From Algorimicrobium algoritergicola (GTDB lineage Bacteria > Bacteroidota > Bacteroidia > Flavobacteriales > Flavobacteriaceae), in contig NZ_VSKL01000001.1 in assembly GCF_008086165.1 (NCBI RefSeq), forward strand, positions 124,001-188,000: a DNA stretch of 64,000 nucleotides, given 5' to 3'. Both the position numbers and the translations under genes were made by a program. Below are positions 9,115 through 17,695 of this stretch, piece after piece. Under the pieces are notes generated by a model, which worked only from the letters and a program-made list of their open reading frames with translations, ran no database searches and was not told the origin of the DNA. Numbering within the stretch: position 1 is the stretch's first letter; each line of letters starts with the position of its first letter.

Positions 9115-10053
9115 TTATTTTTCCCAAAGACTATCAGTAAAATAGTGTTTACAATCTAAAAAATGTTGTTTGGTTTGAAAACCAGAAATTTCTGCTAATT
9201 TTTCAATTTCTGAAAGGCTGTATTTTTTGGATAATTCCGTCCAAATCAATTCATTTTGATTGAATTCAATCGTTTTATTAAGTTTTTTAAGCAAAACTGT
9301 CTGTTTTTTCAAACTAACAATATAGCTTTTTACACGACCAGTTTCTGGATTATAATAGCAATAAAAATCGAAATCATCCATTTTGAAGTCAGCCTCTAAT
9401 TCCCGATTCATTCTAATTAATAAGTTTATATTAAAACGTTTCGTAATGCCTTCTTTATCATCATAAGCATTCTTAATGGTGATTGGATTTTTCTTTAAAT
9501 CCATACCTATCAAAAGCTTATCACCTGAATTCATAACGTTGTTAAACAGCTTTAATAAATTTATAGCATCATCTTTTAAGTAATTTCCAATATTACTTCC
9601 TAAAAACAGTAATAAATTGGGCGTATTCCCTTGAAATTTTTCATTTAAAATTTCAAAATAATCACCTACTTGAGGCTTTATTGATAATTCAGGCAAACGT
9701 TCATGCAGTTTTTCTGAAAGTATATCAATTGCTTCTTGTGAAATATCAATTGGAACATAGTTAAAAACGATGTGCTCATTAACCAAATATTCTAATAGCT
9801 TGAAGGTTTTAAAACCATCACCAGCGCCTAGTTCAATAATATTAAACGGTTTATCAAACGCAACAGCATCTACAATTTGTTTCGCTTGAAGTGATAAGAT
9901 TTCAAATTCAGAATCGGTTAAATAGTAATCAGGCATATTCATTATTTCCTGAAAAATGCGACTACCATTCGTGTCATAAAAATATTTAGAAGACAGGTGT
10001 TTTTCTTTGGCTGTTAAACCTGCTACCACATCTTTTGCAAACGTTTCATTCAT
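9115..10053 (-). CDS. egtD: L-histidine N(alpha)-methyltransferase, EgtD-like
   Basis: A 312-residue SAM-dependent methyltransferase expected to trimethylate histidine to hercynine, the first step of ergothioneine synthesis. The N-terminus has the family element LSSKYFYDTNGSRIFQEI followed by PDYYLTDSE, then the SAM site IELGAGDGFKTFKLL near residue 75 and LFLGSNIGNY near residue 150. It follows the EgtB-like gene after a single base, which strongly supports the pathway. It is the last gene of the redox-repair run. Confidence 0.88.
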   Translation of the reverse strand: MNETFAKDVVAGLTAKEKHLSSKYFYDTNGSRIFQEIMNMPDYYLTDSEFEILSLQAKQIVDAVAFDKPFNIIELGAGDGFKTFKLLEYLVNEHIVFNYVPIDISQEAIDILSEKLHERLPELSIKPQVGDYFEILNEKFQGNTPNLLLFLGSNIGNYLKDDAINLLKLFNNVMNSGDKLLIGMDLKKNPITIKNAYDDKEGITKRFNINLLIRMNRELEADFKMDDFDFYCYYNPETGRVKSYIVSLKKQTVLLKKLNKTIEFNQNELIWTELSKKYSLSEIEKLAEISGFQTKQHFLDCKHYFTDSLWEK

Positions 10054-10054
10054 A

Positions 10055-11200
10055 TTATTTTACAAGTCTAATTCCCGAAAATTGCCATCTCATGTCTGGA
10101 TGGAAAAAATTCCGATATGTGTTTCTACTATGGTTTTTTACGGTTGCTACTGAAGCACCACGAAGTACCATTTGATTGATCATAAATTTGCCATTGTACT
10201 CGCCTAAAGCACCTGGTGCTTTACTAAAATTTGGATACGGTAAATACGCACTATTTGTCCATTCCCATAATTGTCCAAAATCAATTTTTTGGGATGCTAC
10301 TTCCCATTCAAATTCTGTTGGTAAGCGCATTTGTTTCCATTCTGCAAAGGCAAATGCTTCATAAAAACTAATATGGGTTACGGGTTTATTTTTCTCTACA
10401 GGTACAAATCCGTTTAAGGTGTAATGAAACCAAGCGTCATCCACTTCATGCCAATATAAAGGGGCTTCAATGTTATTTTCTTGAATAAAATCCCAACCTT
10501 CGGCATGCCATAAATTAAAATCCTGATATCCGCCAGCTTGTATAAATTCTAAAAACTCACCATTACTGACCAATTGATTACTTATTTCAAAATCTTGGAG
10601 AAATACTTGGTGATTCCCTAGCTCATTATCATAACAAAACCCTTTGCCTTTATGACCAATTTCATATAGTCCTTCGGGTATTTTGATGAATTCTGAATTT
10701 GAAGAAAGTGTTTTTAATTCAATTTTATTTTCAATAGTTGGGAACGTGGGTTGATTTCCTAAAATATAGGTGATATCATAATAAAATAACTCTTGATGTT
10801 GCTGTTCGTGGTTGATGCCTAATTCAACAATATCTAATGCTTCTTGTGATGGATTGTCATTTAGGAACGCCAACATTTTTAAGTCAACAAATTCACGATA
10901 CTTATATACATCTTTTACTGATGGACGCGTCATTAACCCACGATTTGGACGTAAAACACGTTTTCCCGCATTGTTATAATAACTGTTGAACAGGTAAGCA
11001 AAATCTTCATCAAAAACTTGATAGTTTTTTACAAACGTGCTCAAAACAAACTGCTCAAAAAACCATGTAGAATGTGCTAAATGCCATTTTGGTGGTGATA
11101 CAAAAACATCAGGTTGCACCGAATAGTCTTCAGTTTTAAGCGGTTTGCAAATTTCTAAAAATCGGCTTCGCGTATATTGGAATTGCTCTTTTATAGTCAT
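10055..11200 (-). CDS. egtB: Hercynine sulfoxide synthase, EgtB-like
   Basis: A 381-residue non-haem iron enzyme expected to join hercynine to a thiol (cysteine or gamma-glutamylcysteine) by oxygen-dependent C-S bond formation. The N-terminal DinB-like domain supplies the likely iron ligands His43 (HLAHSTWFF) and His131/His135 in the motif HEQQHQE. The C-terminal half is a formylglycine-generating-enzyme-like domain ending in FSGIRLVK. The pairing with EgtD favours ergothioneine over ovothiol, which normally uses a larger fused OvoA protein. No egtC or egtE homologue is visible, so thiol donor and lyase are unknown. It starts one base after the preceding gene ends. Confidence 0.85.
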   Translation of the reverse strand: MTIKEQFQYTRSRFLEICKPLKTEDYSVQPDVFVSPPKWHLAHSTWFFEQFVLSTFVKNYQVFDEDFAYLFNSYYNNAGKRVLRPNRGLMTRPSVKDVYKYREFVDLKMLAFLNDNPSQEALDIVELGINHEQQHQELFYYDITYILGNQPTFPTIENKIELKTLSSNSEFIKIPEGLYEIGHKGKGFCYDNELGNHQVFLQDFEISNQLVSNGEFLEFIQAGGYQDFNLWHAEGWDFIQENNIEAPLYWHEVDDAWFHYTLNGFVPVEKNKPVTHISFYEAFAFAEWKQMRLPTEFEWEVASQKIDFGQLWEWTNSAYLPYPNFSKAPGALGEYNGKFMINQMVLRGASVATVKNHSRNTYRNFFHPDMRWQFSGIRLVK

Positions 11201-11201
11201 T

Positions 11202-12419
11202 TTAAATAAGTTCAGTTTCTATAATTACTTCGCTTTGCAAGGTTTTATGTACAGGACATTTTGAGGCAATTTCTTTTAATCGTTTCTTTTGATCTTCATC
11301 CAAATTACCTACAAATTTCAAACGTTTTTGCAAGTGATCCAGGCGTTTAGGTTTATCAACATCTAGCATTAAATCATCGCTATGTTTTTTTGAATAGGTA
11401 ATATAAGCATAAACCTCTTGTAAATCCCATTTCTTTCGTTCGGCATATAATTTTAACGTCATCACCGTACAAGCCGCTAATCCCGCACTTAAATAATCAT
11501 AAGGTGAAGGTCCGAAATCGTCACCTCCTACAGATTCTGGTTCGTCTGCAATGAAATTGTGCCTTTTGGTTTGAATAGCCGTTGTGAAATGATCTTCCTC
11601 TAAATTTAAATGGGCAACTAATTGTTCACCATCCGTATCTAACATGGTATTTTCTTGCGGTTCAAAATAACGTTGCACCCAATGACCAATCATATTTCCA
11701 ACATAAACGCTATCCCTAGAATTTGACAGCAAATGATCTGCACCATCCAAACTGACAAAACTTTTAGGATGGTGTGCATTATGATATAATTTCTCGGCAT
11801 TCTCAATTCCTACTGTTTTATCAAAAGGCGCATGCATGATAAGTATGGCTTTGCGTAAATTTTTCGTGATTTCCGGAAGATTGGTTTTACTAAAATCGTC
11901 CACAAACTCCTGGTTAATTTTAAATGGTCGTCCGCCAATATTCACTTCAACATCTCCTTTATCTTTAACCTCATCCAACCCATGCGAAAATAATTTGGTA
12001 ACATGACCCACGGTTGCAGGTGCGCCAATTGTTGCAACGGCTTTTATGTTGTCCAATTTAGAAGCAGCTGTAATGACCGCTGCACCACCAAGGGAATGCC
12101 CAACTAATAAACTAGGTGCTTTATAATTTTCTTCTAAAAAGACGTTTACAGCCAGCAAATCCGAAACATTGGCTGAAAAATGACTGTCAGCAAATTCGCC
12201 TTCACTTCTTCCTAATCCTGTAAAATCAAAACGCACCACGCCAAAACCATGATTGGTTAAAGCTCGACTGATATTTTTTACAGCACTTAAGGTACTTGAG
12301 CAGGTAAAACAATGTGCAAAAATAGCGTAGTTATTAGGTTTCTGATTAGCAGGTAACTCTAAATATGCTTGTAGTTTATGGCCTTTTTCATTCTGAATAT
12401 TGAGTTTCGTGCTTTTCAT
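11202..12419 (-). CDS. Alpha/beta hydrolase-OsmC fusion protein
   Basis: A 405-residue two-domain protein. Residues 1-255 form an alpha/beta hydrolase with the nucleophile elbow GHSLGG (Ser109) and a probable catalytic His in DGADHLL. Residues 265-405 form an OsmC/Ohr-like domain with the reactive cysteine pair Cys317 (GLAACTVMT) and Cys388 (CPVHKTL), a peroxide-reducing signature. This fusion is a known architecture. The neighbours (EgtB, MsrA) place it in thiol and peroxide defence. It begins 4 bp after the MsrA-like gene and ends 1 bp before egtB. Confidence 0.88.
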   Translation of the reverse strand: MKSTKLNIQNEKGHKLQAYLELPANQKPNNYAIFAHCFTCSSTLSAVKNISRALTNHGFGVVRFDFTGLGRSEGEFADSHFSANVSDLLAVNVFLEENYKAPSLLVGHSLGGAAVITAASKLDNIKAVATIGAPATVGHVTKLFSHGLDEVKDKGDVEVNIGGRPFKINQEFVDDFSKTNLPEITKNLRKAILIMHAPFDKTVGIENAEKLYHNAHHPKSFVSLDGADHLLSNSRDSVYVGNMIGHWVQRYFEPQENTMLDTDGEQLVAHLNLEEDHFTTAIQTKRHNFIADEPESVGGDDFGPSPYDYLSAGLAACTVMTLKLYAERKKWDLQEVYAYITYSKKHSDDLMLDVDKPKRLDHLQKRLKFVGNLDEDQKKRLKEIASKCPVHKTLQSEVIIETELI

Positions 12420-12423
12420 CTGC

Positions 12424-12933
12424 TTATAAATGTTTTAATTTTTCTTGATCTGTATAGGTAGAAAATTGTTGCAAAAGCAACCTTAGTTTAGGGTTAATAA
12501 ACGTTTCACAAAATGGTTTTTCAGGATTTTTTTGATAATAATTTTGAATGGCTTCTCGCGACGCTTTAAAATCTGAAAAAGGCAAAACCGATGTCACCAA
12601 TTCTTGGTCGAAATCCTGCTGAAAACTTTCAATGAGCTTGTCTACTTCTAAATGTTGAGCCTCTGAAAACGTATATACAGCCGACCGATATTTGTTACGC
12701 ATGCTGTGATTTACCGTACTCTTATGCGTTAACAAATGTATATTAATTAGTATATTTAAATTAACGCTATTAGAATTAAAATGAACTATAACGGCTTCTG
12801 AAAATGACTCATATTCGCCTACCGAAGCCACATATCCTTGTTCCACTTTTTCAACACCTTTTAAAGATTGAAAAACAGCTTCCGTGCACCAATGACAACC
12901 ACCTCCTAAAGCAATTTTAGAAATAGAATTCAT
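12424..12933 (-). CDS. MsrA-like methionine sulfoxide reductase with CHWC active-site variant
   Basis: A 169-residue MsrA-fold protein. The usual GCFWG active site is GCHWC here (Cys13, His14, Trp15, Cys16), so the nucleophilic Cys is kept but Phe becomes His and a second Cys gives a C-x-x-C pair. Other family parts are present: [19 protein letters not shown], a YRSAVY segment and a C-terminal region with [11 protein letters not shown]. It is probably an (S)-methionine sulfoxide reductase with altered thiol chemistry; an altered substrate is possible. It sits 3 bp after the DUF427 gene and two genes after a canonical MsrA. Confidence 0.8.
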   Translation of the reverse strand: MNSISKIALGGGCHWCTEAVFQSLKGVEKVEQGYVASVGEYESFSEAVIVHFNSNSVNLNILINIHLLTHKSTVNHSMRNKYRSAVYTFSEAQHLEVDKLIESFQQDFDQELVTSVLPFSDFKASREAIQNYYQKNPEKPFCETFINPKLRLLLQQFSTYTDQEKLKHL

Positions 12934-12936
12934 GCA

Positions 12937-13221
12937 TTAGTCTTTTACAACTTCCACGCCTTTCCAAAAAGCAATATGATTTTTAATGCCTTTTGCTAAT
13001 GATGAAACTTCAGGATAAAACCAGGCTGCATCCACGTTTTGTTTTCCATCAACTTCCAAAGTATAATAGGACGCTTCACCTTTCCAAGGACAGTTAGTAT
13101 GTGTTTTACTGGGCTTAAAAAAATCTTTCTTAATGCTGTCATGCGGGAAATAATGGTTGTTTTCAATTACAACTGTATTATCACTTTCTGCTAGTATTTG
13201 ATTGTTCCAAATGGCTTTCAT
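12937..13221 (-). CDS. DUF427 domain protein
   Basis: A 94-residue protein matching the whole DUF427 domain: WNNQILAESDNTVVIENNHY at the start, then CPWKGEASYYTLEVDGK and AAWFYPE in the second half. No enzymatic role is established for the family. It contains one Cys in the conserved CPW segment. Its position between two MsrA genes with short spacers (30 and 3 bp) suggests co-expression in the redox-repair operon. Confidence 0.85.
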   Translation of the reverse strand: MKAIWNNQILAESDNTVVIENNHYFPHDSIKKDFFKPSKTHTNCPWKGEASYYTLEVDGKQNVDAAWFYPEVSSLAKGIKNHIAFWKGVEVVKD

Positions 13222-13251
13222 AATTGATTTATTAACTGTTTATATTGCTTT

Positions 13252-13746
13252 TTAAATAAAACTATCGCTAAATCGCTCAAAATGACAGGTATAACCATCT
13301 GGTTTCCGAACCAAATAGTCTTGATGTTCCGGTTCTGCAGTCCAAAATTTTGAATACGGCTCCAAAGTGGTTGCTACTTTACCTTCCCACTTATTAGAAT
13401 CGTTTACAATTTTAATAATTTCTTCAGCTTGGGCTTTTTCATCTTCATTTTGAAAAAATATAGCCGAACGGTAACTAGACCCAATATCATTCCCTTGTCT
13501 ATCAACCGTTGTTGGGTTGTGAATTCGGAAGAAATAATCTAAAATATGTTTAAATGATGTTTCATTTTCATCGTAGGTAATTTCAATACCTTCCGCATGA
13601 CCTGGATGATTTTTATAAGTTGGATTATCATTTTGACCTCCAATGTAGCCGACTTCGGTATCTTGAATTCCCTTCTGGGTGCGGAATAAATCTTCCATTC
13701 CCCAGAAACAACCACCTGCTATATATGCTTTTTTATAATTGCTCAT
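13252..13746 (-). CDS. msrA: Peptide-methionine (S)-S-oxide reductase
   Basis: A 164-residue canonical MsrA repairing S-epimer methionine sulfoxide. The active site [11 protein letters not shown] carries the nucleophile Cys13. Further conserved parts are [47 protein letters not shown] and the C-terminal EPEHQDYL region. It has no signal peptide and should act in the cytoplasm. Its start overlaps the end of the upstream small gene by 14 bp. Confidence 0.93.
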   Translation of the reverse strand: MSNYKKAYIAGGCFWGMEDLFRTQKGIQDTEVGYIGGQNDNPTYKNHPGHAEGIEITYDENETSFKHILDYFFRIHNPTTVDRQGNDIGSSYRSAIFFQNEDEKAQAEEIIKIVNDSNKWEGKVATTLEPYSKFWTAEPEHQDYLVRKPDGYTCHFERFSDSFI

Positions 13747-14002
13747 TGTATTGTATTATTAAACTATAATTATTTAAAAAATTGATCACCTTAATTTCTG
13801 CCATTTCACAAGGCTTTAAGTGCTCTTTTGTATTCGTAATATAATAATTTAAGCTGATAAAATCGTTCCCACTTAAGGCTTCAGCATAAATTTTATAACT
13901 TTTTCCCTTGTTATAATCGGAACGGATTACACCGTATTTAACCTTGTTGAAAAACACCTCGGAATAGCCGATTGGTAATTTCTGTATACGCTTTAAGAGC
14001 AT
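13733..14002 (-). CDS. Small conserved protein next to msrA, function unknown
   Basis: An 89-residue protein. I place the start at the ATG at 14002 ([19 protein letters not shown]) rather than a longer in-frame ORF beginning at 14149, because the extra part lies inside the selO coding region in another frame and has no protein-like character. The protein contains [20 protein letters not shown] and [10 protein letters not shown], and looks like a small partner often seen beside msrA in flavobacteria; I recall no assigned activity. The 14-bp overlap with msrA implies translational coupling. Confidence 0.7.
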   Translation of the reverse strand: MLLKRIQKLPIGYSEVFFNKVKYGVIRSDYNKGKSYKIYAEALSGNDFISLNYYITNTKEHLKPCEMAEIKVINFLNNYSLIIQYNEQL

Positions 14003-14021
14003 AATTATCCTTTCTTTTATG

Positions 14022-15596
14022 TTAAGAGCTACAAGACAACATAGAACATCCCGCTTTATGTCTCGCCCAATCTGGTCGTTTTGCAAACCACTTTTTGTTT
14101 TGTGGCTGTTCAGCATAAGGTTGCTTGAGTAACTGAAATAATTCATCAATTAAACTATAATCACCTTTATCTGCTGCATCAATGGCCAATTGCGACATGT
14201 AATTTCGCAACACATATTTTGGATTTACCGCATTCATCTGTTCCTTTCTTACGGCTTCAGATGACTGTTCTTTTTTCAGTCTTGAAGCATAATGGGCAAA
14301 CCATAGATTCCATTTTTGTCTGATCACATCTGAAATTTCTGTTGGATCATAAAATGAATTTGCTACTATATCTAACCCTTCCGATGCGTTTTCTTTTTTG
14401 AAATCACTTAAACTTCTAAAGAAAATAGTCATATCGGTTTCGGATAGTTGTAAATTATCTTCCAACTGCTGAATGAGTTGTGCATCCAAATCATCGTCTA
14501 TTACTAAACCTAATTTGTTCCGCATCATCTGTAGCGATTGCGTTTCAAAATCAATTTTGTATTGATTAAGTATCTCCTCTAAAGCTTCAGCATCTTCAAT
14601 TAACGGAAAAAGAGCATTGGCTAATTGGTATAAATTCCACAGCCCAATATTTGGCTGATTGCCATACCTATAGCGTTTATGCTGACTGTCCGTTGTGTTT
14701 GGCGTCCATCCAAAATTGAAATCCTCCAACCAACCGTAAGGTCCATAATCTATGGTTAAACCTAAAATGGACATATTATCCGTATTCATAACACCATGCA
14801 CAAAACCTACACGTTGCCAATGAATAATCATTTGTAAGGTTCGCTGTGAAACTTCAGAAAAAAACTGGATATAGGAGTCTTTTGATGGTTTCCCCAAATG
14901 CGAAAAATGATGTTTGATGGTATAATCTACCAAGGTTTTCAATGTTTCTACATCTTGTCTTGCGGCTAAAATTTCATAACTGCCAAACCGTAAAAAGCTT
15001 GGAGAAATTCTTGAAACAATGGCGCCTTTTTCATAAGCTGCATTACCATCATACATCATATCACGCAACACGGCATCACCCGATAATGCTAACGAAAGCG
15101 CTCTGGTAGTTGGTACACCTAAATGATGCATGGCTTCACTACACAAATATTCCCGAATGGAGGAACGCAATACAGCCAAGCCATCAGCAGTTCTGGAATA
15201 CGGTGTTTCACCAGCACCTTTTAATTGTACTACCCAACTTGTATTATTATTTTTTACTTCAAATAAATTAATAGCGCGACCATCACCTAATTGCCCAGCC
15301 CAACTTCCAAACTGGTGACCACCGTAACACATGGCATACGGATTGGTGTTTTCTAATACGGCATTACCCGTAAAAACATTTAAAAATGATTCTGATTGAC
15401 TATCGGCTTCCGTTAAACCTAAATTATCTAACATTTCTGGAGATACATGAAGCATTTTCGGATTTGCGGTTAGTTTCGGTTTTACATACGAAAAACACGC
15501 TTTAGTAACCTGCCTTCTCGTGTTTTCTATAATAGGATCTGCAGGCAGTTCTTTATTGAAGCTATCGTTAATATTGAGTTTTATTTGTTTAGCCAT
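14022..15596 (-). CDS. selO: SelO/YdiU-family protein adenylyltransferase
   Basis: A 524-residue pseudokinase-fold AMPylase. Family landmarks are YGGHQFGSWAGQLGDGRA (91-108), QLKGAGETPYSR with the nucleotide-binding Lys126, SSIREY, HGVMNTDNMS (267-276) with catalytic Asp and Asn, and DYGPYG (283-288). The protein ends in CSS, matching the place where the selenocysteine of animal SelO is found. SelO proteins transfer AMP to redox proteins such as glutaredoxin. The start overlaps the glutaredoxin-like gene by 16 bp, consistent with this substrate link. A 19-bp gap leads to the next gene. Confidence 0.93.
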   Translation of the reverse strand: MAKQIKLNINDSFNKELPADPIIENTRRQVTKACFSYVKPKLTANPKMLHVSPEMLDNLGLTEADSQSESFLNVFTGNAVLENTNPYAMCYGGHQFGSWAGQLGDGRAINLFEVKNNNTSWVVQLKGAGETPYSRTADGLAVLRSSIREYLCSEAMHHLGVPTTRALSLALSGDAVLRDMMYDGNAAYEKGAIVSRISPSFLRFGSYEILAARQDVETLKTLVDYTIKHHFSHLGKPSKDSYIQFFSEVSQRTLQMIIHWQRVGFVHGVMNTDNMSILGLTIDYGPYGWLEDFNFGWTPNTTDSQHKRYRYGNQPNIGLWNLYQLANALFPLIEDAEALEEILNQYKIDFETQSLQMMRNKLGLVIDDDLDAQLIQQLEDNLQLSETDMTIFFRSLSDFKKENASEGLDIVANSFYDPTEISDVIRQKWNLWFAHYASRLKKEQSSEAVRKEQMNAVNPKYVLRNYMSQLAIDAADKGDYSLIDELFQLLKQPYAEQPQNKKWFAKRPDWARHKAGCSMLSCSS

Positions 15597-15820
15597 TTTA
15601 ATAGGTCCTTGTCATTAGGGTTTCGCAACCGTTTATCATCAATTAAAATTGTAGGGAAATGCAAATTTCCATTTGGGTATAAGTTACGTAATTCTTGAGC
15701 AAAGTTATCATTCTTTAACACATCTTGAAACGTAAATTCAAGATTTCGGGACTCAAAAAAATTCTGATAATAAATAGATTTATGGCAGTTTTCACTACCA
15801 AATAAGGTGATGGTTTTCAC
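15581..15820 (-). CDS. Glutaredoxin-like protein with monothiol CHKS motif
   Basis: A 79-residue single-domain thioredoxin-fold protein: TITLFGSENCHKSIYY at the N-terminus, the cis-proline segment FPTILIDDKRL, and a C-terminal helix LLKWLNK. The active site is C-H-K-S (Cys12), so the second cysteine of a dithiol glutaredoxin is absent; a monothiol mechanism or a non-redox role follows. It is not a typical CGFS iron-sulfur glutaredoxin either. It overlaps the start of selO by 16 bp and follows msrB by 19 bp, suggesting service as reductant or as AMPylation target. Confidence 0.75.
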   Translation of the reverse strand: MKTITLFGSENCHKSIYYQNFFESRNLEFTFQDVLKNDNFAQELRNLYPNGNLHFPTILIDDKRLRNPNDKDLLKWLNK

Positions 15821-15839
15821 AGTATTTCCTTTCTATATT

Positions 15840-16289
15840 TTATGTGTTTGTTTCTAAAATCATAGATTCTGAATTCACACAATAACGCAATCCGCTTGGT
15901 TCTGGGCCATCTGGAAATACATGACCTAAATGAGCATCGCAGGAGTTGCACATTACCTCAACACGCACCATTCCGAAGGTAGAATCTTTTTCATACTTAA
16001 TAGCATTTTCCTCTATAGGCTGCGTAAAACTTGGCCATCCAGAACTAGAATCAAATTTAATAGTGGAATCAAACAACGGCGTATTGCAGCAAACACAATT
16101 ATATTTTCCCGCTTCATGAACACTACAAAGCGCTCCAGTTCCTGCCATTTCTGTTCCTTTTTTACGCGTAATTCTGAATTGCTCGTCAGTTAAAATTTCA
16201 CGCCATTCAGCTTCTGTTTTTTCAACACGACGGCCTGGTGTTGGATTTCCATTCACACTAAAACTGATAACCTCTTTCCACGTTAACAT
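15840..16289 (-). CDS. msrB: Peptide-methionine (R)-S-oxide reductase
   Basis: A 149-residue MsrB repairing R-epimer methionine sulfoxide. It has the zinc-binding Cys pairs CVCC and CNSC, the conserved WREILTDEQFRITRKKGTE start, SSSGWPSFTQP, GHVFPDGPEPSGLRYCVNS with the catalytic Cys at about 137. There is no signal peptide. It is the first gene of the ten-gene minus-strand redox operon. A terminator-like hairpin lies 50-85 bp upstream of the start. Confidence 0.93.
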   Translation of the reverse strand: MLTWKEVISFSVNGNPTPGRRVEKTEAEWREILTDEQFRITRKKGTEMAGTGALCSVHEAGKYNCVCCNTPLFDSTIKFDSSSGWPSFTQPIEENAIKYEKDSTFGMVRVEVMCNSCDAHLGHVFPDGPEPSGLRYCVNSESMILETNT

Positions 16290-16339
16290 AAGCTTGTCTT
16301 TTCTTTAATTAATAAAATAGTTCGTTTTTGTTTAATACG

Positions 16340-16372
16340 TGTAAAATAAAAACTCCGATAAAGTATCGAAGT
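16340..16372 (-). terminator. Terminator-like hairpin upstream of msrB
   Basis: On the minus strand ACTTCGATA pairs with TATCGGAGT (one G-U pair) around a three-base loop, followed by TTTTTATTTT. No gene lies directly upstream on this strand, since the neighbouring HD-PycTM gene runs the other way. The hairpin therefore sits in what would be the 5' leader of msrB if the promoter is further upstream. It may be an attenuator or stop antisense transcription. Confidence 0.45.
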
Positions 16373-16495
16373 TAAACCTATAAACAAGTGATTTATTTGT
16401 CGCAGTATTATCTTATTCCTTACAAAAAACGTTTAACCCCAAATTATAGTAATTTTTTAGTAATTTGTACGTCTAAAGTATCTTGAATTAAACTT

Positions 16496-17695
16496 ATGAC
16501 AAATATTGTAGAAAAAGCTGAAGCCTATGTTTTTGATTTATTTAAAGATGAATTAGATTCTTCTTTCTTATATCATAATCTAAAACACACAAAACGGGTT
16601 CTGAAAAGTCTTCGTGAAATTATAGCACATACTGACATTTCTGAAAAAGATTCAGAAATACTTCAATTGTCTGCCATATTTCATGATACAGGTTACACAA
16701 AAACGATTGATGATCATGAGCAAGAAAGTGTTAAAATTGCCGAGGCTTTTCTAACTGAAAATCATGTAGATCCAGAAACGATTCAGGCAATAAGGGACTG
16801 TATTTTGGCAACACAATTTGAGTGTGTACCAAAAACTCTTCACGAAAAAATTATGCGCGATGCAGATTCATCACATTTTGGCAAGGATTACTTTAATGAG
16901 ACGAGTGAGTTTCTCCGTAAGGAATTGGAAATTCAAGGTGTTGTCAATTTTTCGGCTAGCGAGTGGTTGGATGAAAACATCAAAATGCTTTCTGAAAAAC
17001 ATGAATTCCTCACGGATTATGCCATTAAAAATTGGCAAGAACAGAAGGACAAAAACCTTTCAGATCTGATTAGTTCAAAAAATAAGTTTAATAAGAAATT
17101 AAAAAAAGAAAAGCTTAAAGCGAAATACAAAGCGCAATATAAAAACGAAAGTCCCGAGCGTGGTATCCAAACGTTTTATCGTGTTGCTTTACGGAACCAC
17201 ATAAAATTAAGTGATATTGCGGACACGAAAGCCAATATTTTATTATCGGTAAATGCCATTATTTTATCGTTGATTATTTCTAACTTATTTTCAAAATTGG
17301 ACAATCCGTCCAATGCCTATTTAATAATTCCAACTATTATCTTTGTGGTATTTAGTGTTACTTCTATTGTCCTATCGGTTATTGCCACTAGGCCAAATGT
17401 TACACGAGGGGAATTCACAAAAGAAGATGTTGCGGAAAAACGGGTTAATTTAACCTTCTTTGGAAACTTTCATAAAATGAAACTGGAAGAATTTGAATGG
17501 GCTATAGATGAATTATTAAAGGACAAGAATTACGTATACAGTTCATTAACTAAAGATCTTTATTATCTTGGAAAGGTTTTGGATAGAAAGTATCGTATTT
17601 TAAGAATTACCTATTCTATCTTTATGATTGGGATTATAATTTCTGTTTTAGCATTTGCCATTTCATTTAAAATGCAAAACTTTAATTTTCTATAA
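16496..17695 (+). CDS. HD-domain protein with C-terminal Pycsar-effector (PycTM) membrane domain
   Basis: A 399-residue protein. The N-terminal HD phosphohydrolase domain has YHNLKHT (His31), FHDTGY (His63-Asp64), a His in DDHEQES and RDADSSHFG (Asp near 122). After a lysine-rich linker (190-215) comes the PycTM domain, with FYRVALRNHIKLSDIADTKA and membrane segments near 248-270, 276-303 and 370-393. PycTM domains are membrane effectors of Pycsar antiphage defence, activated by cyclic pyrimidine nucleotides. No cyclase gene is adjacent, so this may be a stand-alone homologue with another trigger. It converges with the GAF gene, overlapping by 14 bp. Confidence 0.8.
   Translation: MTNIVEKAEAYVFDLFKDELDSSFLYHNLKHTKRVLKSLREIIAHTDISEKDSEILQLSAIFHDTGYTKTIDDHEQESVKIAEAFLTENHVDPETIQAIRDCILATQFECVPKTLHEKIMRDADSSHFGKDYFNETSEFLRKELEIQGVVNFSASEWLDENIKMLSEKHEFLTDYAIKNWQEQKDKNLSDLISSKNKFNKKLKKEKLKAKYKAQYKNESPERGIQTFYRVALRNHIKLSDIADTKANILLSVNAIILSLIISNLFSKLDNPSNAYLIIPTIIFVVFSVTSIVLSVIATRPNVTRGEFTKEDVAEKRVNLTFFGNFHKMKLEEFEWAIDELLKDKNYVYSSLTKDLYYLGKVLDRKYRILRITYSIFMIGIIISVLAFAISFKMQNFNFL

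Noticed and set aside
14003-14149. Upstream extension of the small gene before msrA
   Set aside because: It lies entirely inside selO in another frame and is not protein-like; the ATG at 14002 is preferred.
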